From: Salipaludibacillus sp. LMS25
GTDB taxonomy: Bacteria; Bacillota; Bacilli; Bacillales; Salisediminibacteriaceae
Length of the DNA stretch: 64,000 nucleotides
NCBI RefSeq assembly: GCF_024362805.1
Contig: NZ_CP093299.1
Span: 496,001 to 560,000 of the forward strand
Direction of reading: 5' to 3'
In this document: positions 1 through 8,930 of the stretch, piece after piece
How positions within the stretch are numbered: the first letter of the stretch is position 1
How the letters are laid out: the number at the start of each line of letters is the position of its first letter
Notes under the pieces: model-generated
Database searches by the model: none
Seen by the model: the letters and a program-made list of their open reading frames with translations, nothing else
What the model was told of the DNA's origin: nothing
Made by a program: the position numbers and the translations under genes

Positions 1-120
1 CGTTTCTTTCAATGCGTTCTTTAACGTGTCCATCGAGCATTGGTCATCCAGAATAAATGTCAGGCCATCTTTAGTTCCCTTTATAATGACATATTGGTTT
101 TTTTTTTGATTTGTTTTCAT
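1..120 (-). CDS. minC: Septum site-determining protein MinC, N-terminal 40 codons (runs off the window)
   Basis: Inhibitor of FtsZ ring assembly that works with MinD to block division at the poles. Only the first 40 residues are visible, starting MKTNQKKNQYVIIKGTKDGL, which matches the start of Bacillus MinC proteins (a YVxIKGTKxGL stretch). The ATG has a good upstream ribosome binding site (GAGGTGAG, about 8 nt away). It lies downstream of mreD on the same strand, as in B. subtilis, with a 186-bp gap that shows no gene. The C-terminal beta-helix domain is outside the window. Confidence 0.88.
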   Translation of the reverse strand, partial: MKTNQKKNQYVIIKGTKDGLTFILDDQCSMDTLKNALKET

Positions 121-306
121 GACTTAAATTCTCACCTCGCATAGGCGATTATAACAAAAGAAAAGCCTATCATTTTGTTAGAAGAGATTATACGGACTGG
201 CTATATAGAAATTCTCTTCACTGGATACCAAAGTAACATTATTCTATAGAATATTTTGTTTACCAAAAAACGTTATCCATGCAAAAGACTATGGTTCAGG
301 TATCGC

Positions 307-822
307 CTATTGAATTTCCGAATCAACCTTCTGACACCATAGCTTAACTGGATAAGCTATGAGTGTTAATATGATAAAATTCATGATAAGTGTAGGGATA
401 AAGCGAACCGTTAGAAAGATATCATTTGACAAGTCCGTAATCCCTAAAAGGATCATCATGCCAAATATATAATATTCCAACAAAGCCACACCTGAAATGA
501 CCGTTAAAATGGTGAGAGCTAAATTATTCTTAATAAAAGGAAGTGGAATCGATAGAACATACGCAATTAGTCCCATTCCAAATGTATAGACGCCTAAGAC
601 AGATGAATAAACAATATCATACAAGATGCCGAAGAAAATTCCATATAGTAGCCCATAACCGCGGCCCCGATAGATCCCTGTCAACAAAATAAGCATAAAC
701 ATCCCACGGGGGATTAACTCATATGGAAAACCGTAAAAATCTGGAGCGAAGGCTTGATAAAATGTACCTTCGAAAATAAAGAGAACAAACAGTGCTATAA
801 ATAAAGAATATCTAACGATCAT
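307..822 (-). CDS. mreD: Rod shape-determining membrane protein MreD
   Basis: Integral membrane partner of MreC in the elongation machinery for lateral cell-wall synthesis. The 171-residue protein is almost entirely hydrophobic, with about five or six membrane segments, which is the usual length and make-up of Bacillus MreD. A YRGRGYGLLYGIFFGILYD stretch after the second membrane segment is typical of the family. Its ATG overlaps the mreC stop by 4 bp, so the two are translationally coupled. The identification rests on hydropathy and on mreB-mreC-mreD-minC order, because MreD proteins diverge fast. Confidence 0.9.
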   Translation of the reverse strand: MIVRYSLFIALFVLFIFEGTFYQAFAPDFYGFPYELIPRGMFMLILLTGIYRGRGYGLLYGIFFGILYDIVYSSVLGVYTFGMGLIAYVLSIPLPFIKNNLALTILTVISGVALLEYYIFGMMILLGITDLSNDIFLTVRFIPTLIMNFIILTLIAYPVKLWCQKVDSEIQ

Positions 823-1709
823 GAGTCATCGTCCTCTAAATCCGGATTTATCTTTTCTTCCAACGTATCTGCACCACGCTCTACTACCATCACATAATCC
901 AGACGCGAAAAATTTGCTGAAGGTTCTACATATGCTGTTTGTGTCAAGCCAAATTCATCTGTGTCATATTCTACAATTTTACCGATTTGGAGACCTTGAG
1001 GAAAAACTCCCCCTAATCCAGAAGTAGACACCGTTTGCCCATTCTCCAGTTCGGCTTCCATATCAATTTTTGTAAATCGTAAATACCCAGTTTCCTCGTC
1101 CATACCTTCAATAAACCCAAACACCGTCTCATCGTCTGTATCGACCATGGCAGAAATTCGATTTGTGATATCTTGATCACTTAGCAGACGAATAGTTGAA
1201 GAAAATTGCGACACTCGATCAATTTTACCGATCAAGCCTTCAGACGTAATAACTGCCATGTTCTCCTCAAGGCCATCCTGGGCCCCTTTATTAATTCCAA
1301 CCTGCTCATTCCAACGGTCTGGTGAACGATGAATAACAATTGCTGAGCGGACAGTATAGCTCATTAAGTCAGGATCATCTTGCAAATCCACAGCTGCTTC
1401 TAATTCTTCATTGCGGCGCTGCAACTGATTCAACTCTACTTGCAATGTGGCATATTCATCTAAATGCGATTTTAACAGTTGATTTTCTTCATATAAATTT
1501 CTCATGTCACGTACGTTGTCAAAGAAACCCGCTGCAAAATGAGCGGGTCTAGAAAAAGCAGACTGGAGAGAACCGACTGTATCGGCTACAAACTGCTCTG
1601 GCCATGAAAGACTCCTACGATCACTCATGGAGTAACCGATTAATGCTACTAGTATAATCATGCAAACTAATAATACAATGAGTCGCTTATTTGAAAAAAA
1701 AGAAGACAT
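819..1709 (-). CDS. mreC: Rod shape-determining protein MreC
   Basis: Bitopic membrane protein that links cytoplasmic MreB filaments to extracellular wall synthases. It has a short cytoplasmic N-terminus, one membrane segment at about residues 9-30, and a periplasm-facing coiled coil at about 65-110. The beta-barrel MreC domain follows, with typical RSPDRWNEQVGINKGAQDGL and DQDITNRISAMV stretches. It ends in an acidic tail. I chose the ATG at 1709 because AGGTG lies 6 nt upstream; an in-frame GTG three codons earlier lacks a separate site. It sits 12 bp after mreB and overlaps mreD. Confidence 0.93.
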   Translation of the reverse strand: MSSFFSNKRLIVLLVCMIILVALIGYSMSDRRSLSWPEQFVADTVGSLQSAFSRPAHFAAGFFDNVRDMRNLYEENQLLKSHLDEYATLQVELNQLQRRNEELEAAVDLQDDPDLMSYTVRSAIVIHRSPDRWNEQVGINKGAQDGLEENMAVITSEGLIGKIDRVSQFSSTIRLLSDQDITNRISAMVDTDDETVFGFIEGMDEETGYLRFTKIDMEAELENGQTVSTSGLGGVFPQGLQIGKIVEYDTDEFGLTQTAYVEPSANFSRLDYVMVVERGADTLEEKINPDLEDDDS

Positions 1710-1721
1710 GGGCGACACCTA

Positions 1722-2762
1722 CTATCCTTTTCGGTTTGAACGGACAGAAATTCCAGCTTTAGAACGGAATAAATGAAGGTTCTCCAAAGCTTTACCAGTA
1801 CCTATGGCAACACAGTCTAATGGATCCTCTGAAACAAGTACTGGCATATTTGTTTCATCTGACAGCACTTTATCAAGATTACTCAATAGCGCTCCACCAC
1901 CTGTTAGCACAATTCCTCTATCCATAATATCAGCCGCTAGTTCCGGTGGTGACTGCTCCAGTGTATCCTTCACAGCCTGAACGATTTGTGTCACTGTATC
2001 TTCTAGAGCTTTTGTAATCTCTTGTGCATTTACTGAAATCGTTTTTGGTAATCCTGATACGAGATCCCGTCCACGAATATCCATTTCATCGTGAACTTCT
2101 GGAGAACCTGCAGCTCCTACTTCAAATTTAATGGCCTCAGCAGTTCGTTCACCAATCATGAGGTTATACGTTTTTTTAATATACTGAACAATTGCATCAT
2201 CCATTTCGTCTCCAGCTACTCGTACAGATTGACTTGTTACAATTCCGCCAAGGGAAATAATTGCCACTTCTGTGGTACCACCACCGATATCAACAATCAT
2301 ACTTCCCGTCGGCTCCCAAACAGGTAAATTGGCACCGATTGCTGCAGCAAAAGGCTCTTCAATTGTATACGCCTCTTTCGCTCCAGCTTGCTTTGTAGCA
2401 TCTTCTACTGCACGTTTTTCTACAGCTGTAATACCTGATGGTACACAAACCATCACATTAGGTTTCTTCGTGAAAACAGATCGGTTTCTAAGGGCTTGCT
2501 GAATAAAATATTTTATCATTGTTGCCGTTGTATCAAAGTCTGCAATAACACCATCTTTCATCGGTCTAATAGCTACAATATTTCCAGGTGTTCTACCAAT
2601 CATATTTTTAGCGTCATTACCAACCGCTTCAATTGAACCTGTATCTGAACGAATCGCCACAACGGACGGTTCACGTAAAATAACACCTTTTCCTTTAACA
2701 TAAACAAGTGTATTAGCTGTTCCTAAGTCAATCCCTAAATCTTTAGAAAATCCTGCAAACAT
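1722..2762 (-). CDS. mreB: Actin-like rod shape protein MreB
   Basis: Bacterial actin that forms short membrane-bound filaments and directs the elongation wall-synthesis complex. The 346-residue protein has the actin-fold nucleotide motifs: phosphate-1 loop [13 protein letters not shown] near residue 10, phosphate-2 loop [13 protein letters not shown] near 158, and the adenosine motif [11 protein letters not shown] near 285. Length and motifs are those of MreB rather than Mbl, fitting its place first in mreBCD. The ribosome binding site AGGGAG precedes the ATG. The roughly 450 bp upstream (2763-3214) hold no gene or recognisable repeat. Confidence 0.96.
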   Translation of the reverse strand: MFAGFSKDLGIDLGTANTLVYVKGKGVILREPSVVAIRSDTGSIEAVGNDAKNMIGRTPGNIVAIRPMKDGVIADFDTTATMIKYFIQQALRNRSVFTKKPNVMVCVPSGITAVEKRAVEDATKQAGAKEAYTIEEPFAAAIGANLPVWEPTGSMIVDIGGGTTEVAIISLGGIVTSQSVRVAGDEMDDAIVQYIKKTYNLMIGERTAEAIKFEVGAAGSPEVHDEMDIRGRDLVSGLPKTISVNAQEITKALEDTVTQIVQAVKDTLEQSPPELAADIMDRGIVLTGGGALLSNLDKVLSDETNMPVLVSEDPLDCVAIGTGKALENLHLFRSKAGISVRSNRKG

Positions 2763-3214
2763 CTATGTAATCTCCCTTCATTTTATGAAACTGTAACATT
2801 TTCTTTATGATATGATGCTTCCACTTGTAAACAATCATGTAAAGCTCATAAATTAATTATACTCAATCTTTACAATAATGAGTAGCTTTTTAAAATACTT
2901 CACATAAAAAACCTCATTTTATCCTACCACAACAAGGAGAGCATGTACATAAGACAAATGTTCGATCCATAACCTTTTTAATAAAACGAACCTTCTGTCT
3001 TGTCAAAATTATAATTTATTCCCGAATTTACCTTTAGCGGTACAGCCATAAAAGCCATTCGTAAAGTCTATAGGAGAAAAAGCATTCTACACTATCTAAC
3101 AAACAGTTTTATTTTGTTAAAAAAGAAAGTAGACGATGAGTGAGTATTTTGTGGAATAACGCGGCAAGGCAAAAGTGTGGATAAGGTAGTCAAATAGAGG
3201 CATTTCTGATTAAA

Positions 3215-3901
3215 TTATACATACCCTTTTTCTTTTAACGAATAAAAACACCTGTCACCAATAATAACATGATCGAGTAACTCAATTCCAAGCATCTTGC
3301 CAGATTCAATTAATCGCTGTGTTACGTCGATATCTTGTTGGCTTGGTTCAGGGTCTCCAGATGGATGATTATGAAGGCAAACGATCGAAGCAGCTGAATA
3401 TCGAAAAGCTTCTCGAAAAATTTCACGGGGGTGGACAATTGAAGCATTCAAGCTGCCAATGAAAATTGTTCTCTTATGAAGCACGTGATTTTTCGTATTT
3501 AAGTAAAGGACAACAAAATGTTCTTGATTAAGTTGGCGCATATCATCCATCATATATTGTGCAACATCTTCAGGGGATCGAATCACATAACGCTCTTCAG
3601 CCGTATAGTGATAGACTCGTTTTCCTAATTCAAGAGCGGCTAATAGCTGGATCGCTTTTGCTTCACCTATTCCTTTTATAGCTGTTAATTCTTTGACTTG
3701 TGCTTCCTTAAAAAGATTTAAACCATTAAAATGTTGAATAACACGTGCGGACAATTGAAGTACAGACTCTGCTTTCGTTCCTGTTCGGAGAAGGAGTGCT
3801 ATCAGCTCCTGATTCGATAACGCTCCCGCTCCAACTCTCAACATTCTCTCCCGTGGCCTTTCGTTTTTAGGAACATCTCTTATCATAAATGATGACGTCA
3901 T
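3215..3901 (-). CDS. radC: RadC family protein (JAB/MPN domain)
   Basis: Member of the RadC/YsxA family. Despite the name, a DNA-repair role is not established. The N-terminal half carries a helix-hairpin-helix stretch (LTAIKGIGEAKAIQLLAA, about residues 73-90). The C-terminal half is a JAB-type metalloprotease-like domain with the HNHPSGDPEPSQQD metal motif near residue 176. The 228-residue length is normal. The ATG has AAGGAGG 6 nt upstream. It lies between mreB and maf, as in B. subtilis, 39 bp downstream of maf and probably co-transcribed with it. Confidence 0.92.
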   Translation of the reverse strand: MTSSFMIRDVPKNERPRERMLRVGAGALSNQELIALLLRTGTKAESVLQLSARVIQHFNGLNLFKEAQVKELTAIKGIGEAKAIQLLAALELGKRVYHYTAEERYVIRSPEDVAQYMMDDMRQLNQEHFVVLYLNTKNHVLHKRTIFIGSLNASIVHPREIFREAFRYSAASIVCLHNHPSGDPEPSQQDIDVTQRLIESGKMLGIELLDHVIIGDRCFYSLKEKGYV

Positions 3902-3940
3902 AAAGAACCTCCTTAAATTTGTGACACTGTAACGTGCTCG

Positions 3941-4519
3941 TTAATTCGATTGGAAAATTTGGAATTTTTTCAATACTCGAACCACTTTAGCAATCGGTAA
4001 CCCAACTACCGCGAAATAATCCCCTTCAATTTTTTTCACTAAGGCTGCTCCTAAACCTTGAATGCCGTAAGCACCTGCTTTATCAAACGGCTCACCACTC
4101 TCTACATACATCTCAATTTCCTCCTGTGTTAAAGGATAAAAGTGAACGATCGTTTCCTCAAAAAAGGTAACGTTATTTTCATCAGAGTTTATCGTTACAC
4201 CTGTCACAACAGAGTGACTATCACCAGAAAGAAGCTGAAGCATGTCATAAGCTTCCTGTGTGTTAGACGGTTTCTCAAGAATTTTGTCATTAGCAACAAC
4301 AATGGTATCGGCGCCGATCACGACACTTTTAGGATGGTTGTTAAAAACCTCATCAGCTTTTTGTTTAGCTAAAGACATAGCAATATCAGCAGGAGAAAGG
4401 TTGTTATCAACTATTTCTTCTACGGCGCTTGGCACGACAGAAAAAGGGATGTTCACTTGCTCTAAAAGTTGGTGGCGTCGAGGTGATTGTGAAGCTAAAA
4501 TAAGTGATTTCATACCCAT
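3941..4519 (-). CDS. maf: Maf family nucleoside triphosphate pyrophosphatase (septum formation protein)
   Basis: House-cleaning pyrophosphatase of the Maf/YhdE family, acting on dTTP, UTP or modified nucleotides. Overexpression of the B. subtilis gene blocks septation. The 192-residue protein has the N-terminal LASQSPRRHQLL substrate motif, the central VVIGADTIV motif, and the GAYGIQGLGA and EGDYFAVVGLP segments. The ATG is preceded by AAAGGA. It is one of the conserved maf-radC-mre genes. The 650 bp upstream contain R1 and R2 repeats. Confidence 0.94.
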   Translation of the reverse strand: MGMKSLILASQSPRRHQLLEQVNIPFSVVPSAVEEIVDNNLSPADIAMSLAKQKADEVFNNHPKSVVIGADTIVVANDKILEKPSNTQEAYDMLQLLSGDSHSVVTGVTINSDENNVTFFEETIVHFYPLTQEEIEMYVESGEPFDKAGAYGIQGLGAALVKKIEGDYFAVVGLPIAKVVRVLKKFQIFQSN

Positions 4520-4641
4520 AATTCCTTTCTTTTCAAGCTATTTTAGACAAACATGCATCATATGCACGATTTAACAATTACTCTCTATACATCTTATTGA
4601 TTGTACTTCTCAATTCAAAATTAAGTTGAACCCATATCATA

Positions 4642-4800
4642 ATAAAGCTAAGCTTCAATCAGTGGGCGTTTTCCTTCCTCCCCCACTGATTGTTCGTTTA
4701 ACTTATGGGACCTTTAGGGGCCGTTTATCCCCCACCTAAACTTGTCGATCTTCTTAAGTTTTGTGGTGGGGGTTTTACTGCCCCTTAAGAGTGGGATAAA
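4642..4800 (+). repeat. R1 repeat, full-length copy (159 bp)
   Basis: First copy of repeat family R1, bounded by ATAAA at 4642-4646 and 4796-4800. Hairpin A is CAATCAGTGGG pairing with CCCACTGATTG (about 4656-4692). Hairpin B is a long imperfect stem in which TTAGGGGC..CCCCCACCT pairs with GTGGTGGGGG..GCCCCTTAA (about 4714-4788). Other full copies are at 17660, 43381 and 53193, and shortened copies at 7793, 22309, 22540, 34885 and 45482. It has no coding potential. It could be a non-autonomous mobile element, a structured RNA, or both. Confidence 0.9.
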
Positions 4801-4948
4801 AAACATAGCTGTAAAAAACGACTCATACAGTGGTCTTCCACTACACACGGGCGCTTTCTCTAGGGCTTTCACTTTTTTTAACGACCATGTGATAGAGACT
4901 AGTTATGATTGTTCGTGTTGAAAATTCAATTGTGACATTGATTCAACT

Positions 4949-5106
4949 ATAAAACGCCCCTTCAACCAGTGGGAGTTTTCGTTCTTCTCCCATGATTGGT
5001 AGGTGAGTGAATCCGGACATTAGCGTCCGTTATCTCCCACCTATATAGCGTGAACGCTCCTCTCTATTTTCAAGCGGGAGTCTTTCGGACGGTTAGCTGT
5101 GAGAAA
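4949..5106 (+). repeat. R2 repeat, full-length copy (158 bp)
   Basis: First copy of repeat family R2. It starts with ATAAA at 4949 and ends with a decayed AGAAA at 5102-5106. It opens with a hairpin related to that of R1 (CAACCAGTGGGAG against CTCCCATGATTG). A second long hairpin follows, from GTCCGTTATCTCCCACCT against GCGGGAGTCTTTCGGAC. Other copies are at 17889, 43534, 45088, 49525 and, inverted, 58690. Confidence 0.88.
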
Positions 5107-5167
5107 AGAATAAAGAGGAAGATAGGAGCTTGAGTTATAGCTCCGTCCTAAAAAACATGGTTAAAAC

Positions 5168-6592
5168 TTAAATATCATGGCCAAAAATTAAGTCAGGAGC
5201 TGCAATTCCTGGGTTTGTCATTTCTTTCGGTTCAAGAATTCTGTTCAGTTCATCTTCCGTTAAGATACCTTTTTCAAGACATATCTCTCTAACCGGTCGC
5301 TTTGAGTTTATGGCTTCTTTCGCAATCCGTGCCGCTGTTTCATAACCAACATGCGGATTAATCGCTGTGATAATACCGACACTATTTTCTACAAGCTCTT
5401 GGCAACGTTCAATATTTGCTTCAATGCCTTTTACAGCAAATTCTTTGAAAACATGTATACCATTTTTGAGAATAGAGAATGATTGCAATAAATTAAATAC
5501 GAGTACTGGCTCCATCACATTTAATTCAAGTTGACCTGCTTCTGAAGCAAGACTGATAGTATGATCATTCCCAATAACCTGAAAAGATATTTGGTTAATA
5601 ACTTCACACATAACAGGGTTGACCTTTCCAGGCATAATGGATGAGCCTGCCTGCCTTGGAGGAAGGTTGATTTCATTAAATCCGGTGCGAGGACCTGAAC
5701 TCATAAGACGCAAATCATTTGCAATCTTAGACAAGTTAATAGCTAGTATTTTCATTGCACCGGACAGCTGTGTATAAGCATCGGTGTTTTGAGTAGCATC
5801 TACGAGGTTTTCAGCTCTATGGAAAGGCATGCCTGTCATATCTGCTAAGTTTTTCGTTACTTTCTCTATGTATTCTGGTAATGCGTTTAACCCTGTTCCA
5901 ACTGCAGTAGCCCCCATGTTCACTTCATACAAGTGATCAACTGATTGCTTAATTCTTGCAAGATCTCTCCCAAGTAATCTGCGATAAGAACCAAATTCTT
6001 GACCAAGACGAATAGGAACAGCATCTTGAAGATGAGTTCTCCCCATTTTAATGACATGATCAAATTCATCTTCTTTTTGTGTCATCGTTTCAATTAATTC
6101 ATTTAACACATGAATGAGACCGCGTGATAAATTCAGACATGCAATATGAATAGCAGTAGGAAATGTATCATTTGTAGACTGAGCCATGTTTACATGGGTG
6201 TTAGGGCTCACTTTTAGATAATCCCCTTTCTCTCCCCCTAATAATTCAATAGCTCTATTGGCGATAACTTCGTTTGCATTCATATTAAATGACGTACCAG
6301 CACCACCTTGTATGCTATCAACTATAAATTCGTTATTAAGTTTTCCTTCAATCACCTCATCAGCTGCTTTCATCACTGCTTCAGCAATCGTTTTGTTTAA
6401 GGCTCCTACTTGAGAATTAGCTTTCGCTGCTGCTTTTTTAACATACCCAAATGCTTTAATTAATTCCTCGTGTGGCGGATAACCTGTTATAGGGAAATTC
6501 TCTTTTGCTCTTACTGTTTGTATACCATAATAAGCATGTGCAGGAATCTGGCGTTCTCCCATTAAGTCTCTTTCTGTCCTCATAGTTGTCAT
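5168..6592 (-). CDS. ansB: Aspartate ammonia-lyase (aspartase)
   Basis: Converts L-aspartate to fumarate and ammonia, feeding amino-acid nitrogen and carbon into the TCA cycle. It belongs to the fumarase/aspartase superfamily: 474 residues with the signature GSSIMPGKVNPVMCE near residue 320, GGAGTSFNMNANEVIANRA near 95, and SPNTHVNMAQSTND near 130. KVNPVMCE and the RTERDLMGE start favour aspartase over class II fumarase. I chose the ATG at 6592, which has GGGAG 10 nt upstream; a TTG three codons earlier would be too close to that site. It separates maf from spoIIB, which are neighbours in B. subtilis. Fumarase remains a minor alternative. Confidence 0.88.
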   Translation of the reverse strand: MTTMRTERDLMGERQIPAHAYYGIQTVRAKENFPITGYPPHEELIKAFGYVKKAAAKANSQVGALNKTIAEAVMKAADEVIEGKLNNEFIVDSIQGGAGTSFNMNANEVIANRAIELLGGEKGDYLKVSPNTHVNMAQSTNDTFPTAIHIACLNLSRGLIHVLNELIETMTQKEDEFDHVIKMGRTHLQDAVPIRLGQEFGSYRRLLGRDLARIKQSVDHLYEVNMGATAVGTGLNALPEYIEKVTKNLADMTGMPFHRAENLVDATQNTDAYTQLSGAMKILAINLSKIANDLRLMSSGPRTGFNEINLPPRQAGSSIMPGKVNPVMCEVINQISFQVIGNDHTISLASEAGQLELNVMEPVLVFNLLQSFSILKNGIHVFKEFAVKGIEANIERCQELVENSVGIITAINPHVGYETAARIAKEAINSKRPVREICLEKGILTEDELNRILEPKEMTNPGIAAPDLIFGHDI

Positions 6593-6632
6593 TATCAGCA
6601 ATCTCCCTTCGATAGCATATAGTTTAGGTATC

Positions 6633-7682
6633 TTACCCTTCCATCAACGTAATTAATGTACCATAAATTTGCAAGCTTTTTAGTAATATCTCTTGAATTT
6701 CTTTATGAGAAGCTTCTCCAATATTTAATTGCCTACTATAAGCTATCCAATCACTTATAAGCACCTCGGCTTCATTATTTTCCCACAAAGCTTGTATGTT
6801 CGTTTGTTCCCATTCTGCTAATGTTTCCACTAAATTTTCCGCTTCTTCTCCTGATGGACCTTCCTCAGTTATATTAGCCAGCCGCCCTATCCAAGTAGAT
6901 GCTAACAAGAAAAACTGTGCTGTTTCTTCACTCATATTAATCTCTTTTGCTTCTATGCTAAATGGCTTTACATATGTCTCTATTCCTTTTGAATCATAAT
7001 ATTTAGCTAATGATTCTGCTAGATCCTTACTTCCAGCCGCTCCAATAAATAAGTAATGGCTATGCTTCTCTTCTACAATAATGGAAGGTACTTCTTTTTC
7101 ATTTAATTCTCTTTGCATGTCTTCCACTTTATCTATAGTAGAGAAAGCTCCCGCCTGAACAACGTGAACTTCAAGGCTTGGCAGCTCTATCATCTGTTTA
7201 ACCTCTTCAGCTCCCGTTATAGCCCCTACCGGATCAACTGATTGTGACCCCCTCCCTGCTTCAGAGCTCGTCCCATTTGCGGAAAGCATAGAGAGCAATA
7301 GCATACCGAAAACACCACCAATGACGACAGCAGACGACACAGCAAGGAATACTACATTTTTTAATAAGCTTAAGGCAAACGTTCTCGGAGTCCGCTTCAC
7401 TTTTTTTCGGTGAGAAGGAGGAAGTTTTGGACTATGTTCACTTTTCCCATCGTCCCAAAAAGGCTTTCTTAATTCTTCCACTGTGCGCCGTCTCTTACGA
7501 AGGTCGACAATTTTTTCTTTATTCGTTAGTTGAGAGTGATCTGTTTTCCATTGTGCCACACTATTTACTTCCGTTGATTTTATATTTTTGTTATTAGATT
7601 CTTCACCTACTGGAAGGGTCCACGTTTCTACTTCTTTATATTTACCATCTCGTTTAACAGTAACATCCTTTTTATGATTCAC
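6633..7682 (-). CDS. spoIIB: SPOR-domain sporulation protein, SpoIIB-like
   Basis: SpoIIB localises to the sporulation septum and helps septal wall thinning at the start of engulfment. The 349-residue protein has a basic, hydrophilic cytoplasmic N-terminus, one membrane segment at about residues 107-130, and a SPOR peptidoglycan-binding domain at about 170-240 (beginning VHVVQAGAFSTIDKVEDMQR). A helical tail follows. The start is GTG with AAAGGAG about 12 nt upstream. Sequence similarity in this family is low, so the name rests on domain order and on its place between maf and comC. Confidence 0.82.
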   Translation of the reverse strand: MNHKKDVTVKRDGKYKEVETWTLPVGEESNNKNIKSTEVNSVAQWKTDHSQLTNKEKIVDLRKRRRTVEELRKPFWDDGKSEHSPKLPPSHRKKVKRTPRTFALSLLKNVVFLAVSSAVVIGGVFGMLLLSMLSANGTSSEAGRGSQSVDPVGAITGAEEVKQMIELPSLEVHVVQAGAFSTIDKVEDMQRELNEKEVPSIIVEEKHSHYLFIGAAGSKDLAESLAKYYDSKGIETYVKPFSIEAKEINMSEETAQFFLLASTWIGRLANITEEGPSGEEAENLVETLAEWEQTNIQALWENNEAEVLISDWIAYSRQLNIGEASHKEIQEILLKSLQIYGTLITLMEG

Positions 7683-7792
7683 GTTTATTAGGCACTCCTT
7701 TCTGTCTGGCAGCTCTCTAATACAAGTCTATTATCTAAGCTTAGTTGATAGAACTGAAAACATGTGCTCTTTAAAGGAATCTGTTCATTTTC

Positions 7793-7847
7793 ATAAAGCT
7801 AAGCTTCAATCAGTGGGAGTTTTACTGCCCCTTAAGAGTGGGATAAA
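7793..7847 (+). repeat. R1 repeat, 55-bp internally deleted form
   Basis: Bounded by ATAAA at both ends. It keeps the first 20-odd bases of R1 up to CAGTGGGAGTTTT and rejoins at TTTTACTGCCCCTTAAGAG, so hairpin A loses one arm and hairpin B is almost gone. The junction lies in a GTTTT shared by both sides of the full repeat, as expected for a microhomology deletion. The same junction is found at 22309, 22540 and 34885. No gene is seen in the rest of 7683-8061. Confidence 0.88.
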
Positions 7848-8061
7848 ATAAAAACACTACTAGATTTCACTTCAAAATGATTATTCGTGACATAGGGTGA
7901 AACACACTCATGTTTTATTTTAAAATAATTGTCTCTTGGTGTGGAAAATAATCATTGAAGGATAGTCTAACCAAGTGTTTATAGTCAGCATAAACGGAAA
8001 AACGGACATTATACATAGAAACGTGCTAGTATATCAGATTTCATCTTTTATACACCACTAA

Positions 8062-8844
8062 TCAGTTAAGTAAAAAACCTCTAATAAATGACTCATAATA
8101 AAAAGTGATGAGTTCTTCACCAAAAAAATAAGCACTTATACTACCAATGGCGATAAATGGCCCAAAGGGTATAATCGTTTTTCGGTCCCACTTTTTCATC
8201 ATCATCCCTGTTAAACCTACTACAGTACCGATGACCGAGGCTATAAAGAGTGATAAAAAAACATTTGAAATACCAAGCACAAAGCCGATCACTCCATACA
8301 ATTTTATATCTCCTCCTCCCATTCCTCCTTTAGATAAAACAGCAAGTAGAAATAATAATAAAAAACCTATAATAGCAGCTATTGAGGCGTCCCACCATGG
8401 ATCCAACGGTACGAGTGTATGACGAAGTAAAATAAATGAAATAAGGAATAATAAGAGCACATTATTCATAATTATTTTATATGCCAGATCACTGACAGTA
8501 ATAATGATCAATAAGGAGATAAATAAAAGGGCTATAGGAAGTTCCCAACTTAAACCGATCTTCATCACTGCCAATACAACTAATGCTCCTGTTGCAAACT
8601 CCATTAGAGGATAGACAGGAGAAATTTTTGAATAGCACGTACGACAGCGTCCCTTAAAAGCAAGGTAGGACAAGATTGGGACTAAATCTAATGCTGTTAA
8701 ACTTACATTACAAGTACGGCAATGTGATCTTGGTACTATCAAAGATTCTTTTTTCGGTAGTCTAAGACCTATTACATTAAAAAATGACCCCATAACAACA
8801 CCAAATAAAAAAATAATTAGATAAATTCCCATAGTGAATCCCAT
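8062..8844 (-). CDS. comC: Type 4 prepilin-like peptidase / methylase ComC
   Basis: Aspartic protease that cleaves and N-methylates the ComG pseudopilins needed for DNA uptake. It is a polytopic membrane protein of 260 residues. The N-terminal methylase domain has two CxxC pairs (HCRTCNV and GRCRTCYSK, about residues 43-75). The A24 peptidase domain has catalytic aspartates in TVSDLAY and GGGDIKLYG. I chose the ATG at 8844 because AGGAG lies 8 nt upstream; longer in-frame extensions add a hydrophilic stretch that the family lacks. It lies between spoIIB and the GGDEF gene. Confidence 0.92.
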   Translation of the reverse strand: MGFTMGIYLIIFLFGVVMGSFFNVIGLRLPKKESLIVPRSHCRTCNVSLTALDLVPILSYLAFKGRCRTCYSKISPVYPLMEFATGALVVLAVMKIGLSWELPIALLFISLLIIITVSDLAYKIIMNNVLLLFLISFILLRHTLVPLDPWWDASIAAIIGFLLLFLLAVLSKGGMGGGDIKLYGVIGFVLGISNVFLSLFIASVIGTVVGLTGMMMKKWDRKTIIPFGPFIAIGSISAYFFGEELITFYYESFIRGFLLN

Positions 8845-8930
8845 ACCCCACTCTCCTGTCTTACTTTTATCGATGTGGATGAAATAGATGTATGACGAAC
8901 CTTTAAACCATGTAGTTTTATAAATTGACA

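Noticed and set aside
4642..4800. R1 as a classical MITE with terminal inverted repeats
   Set aside because: The two ends (ATAAAGCTAAGC and GTGGGATAAA) are not inverted repeats of each other; only internal hairpins and an ATAAA flank are present.
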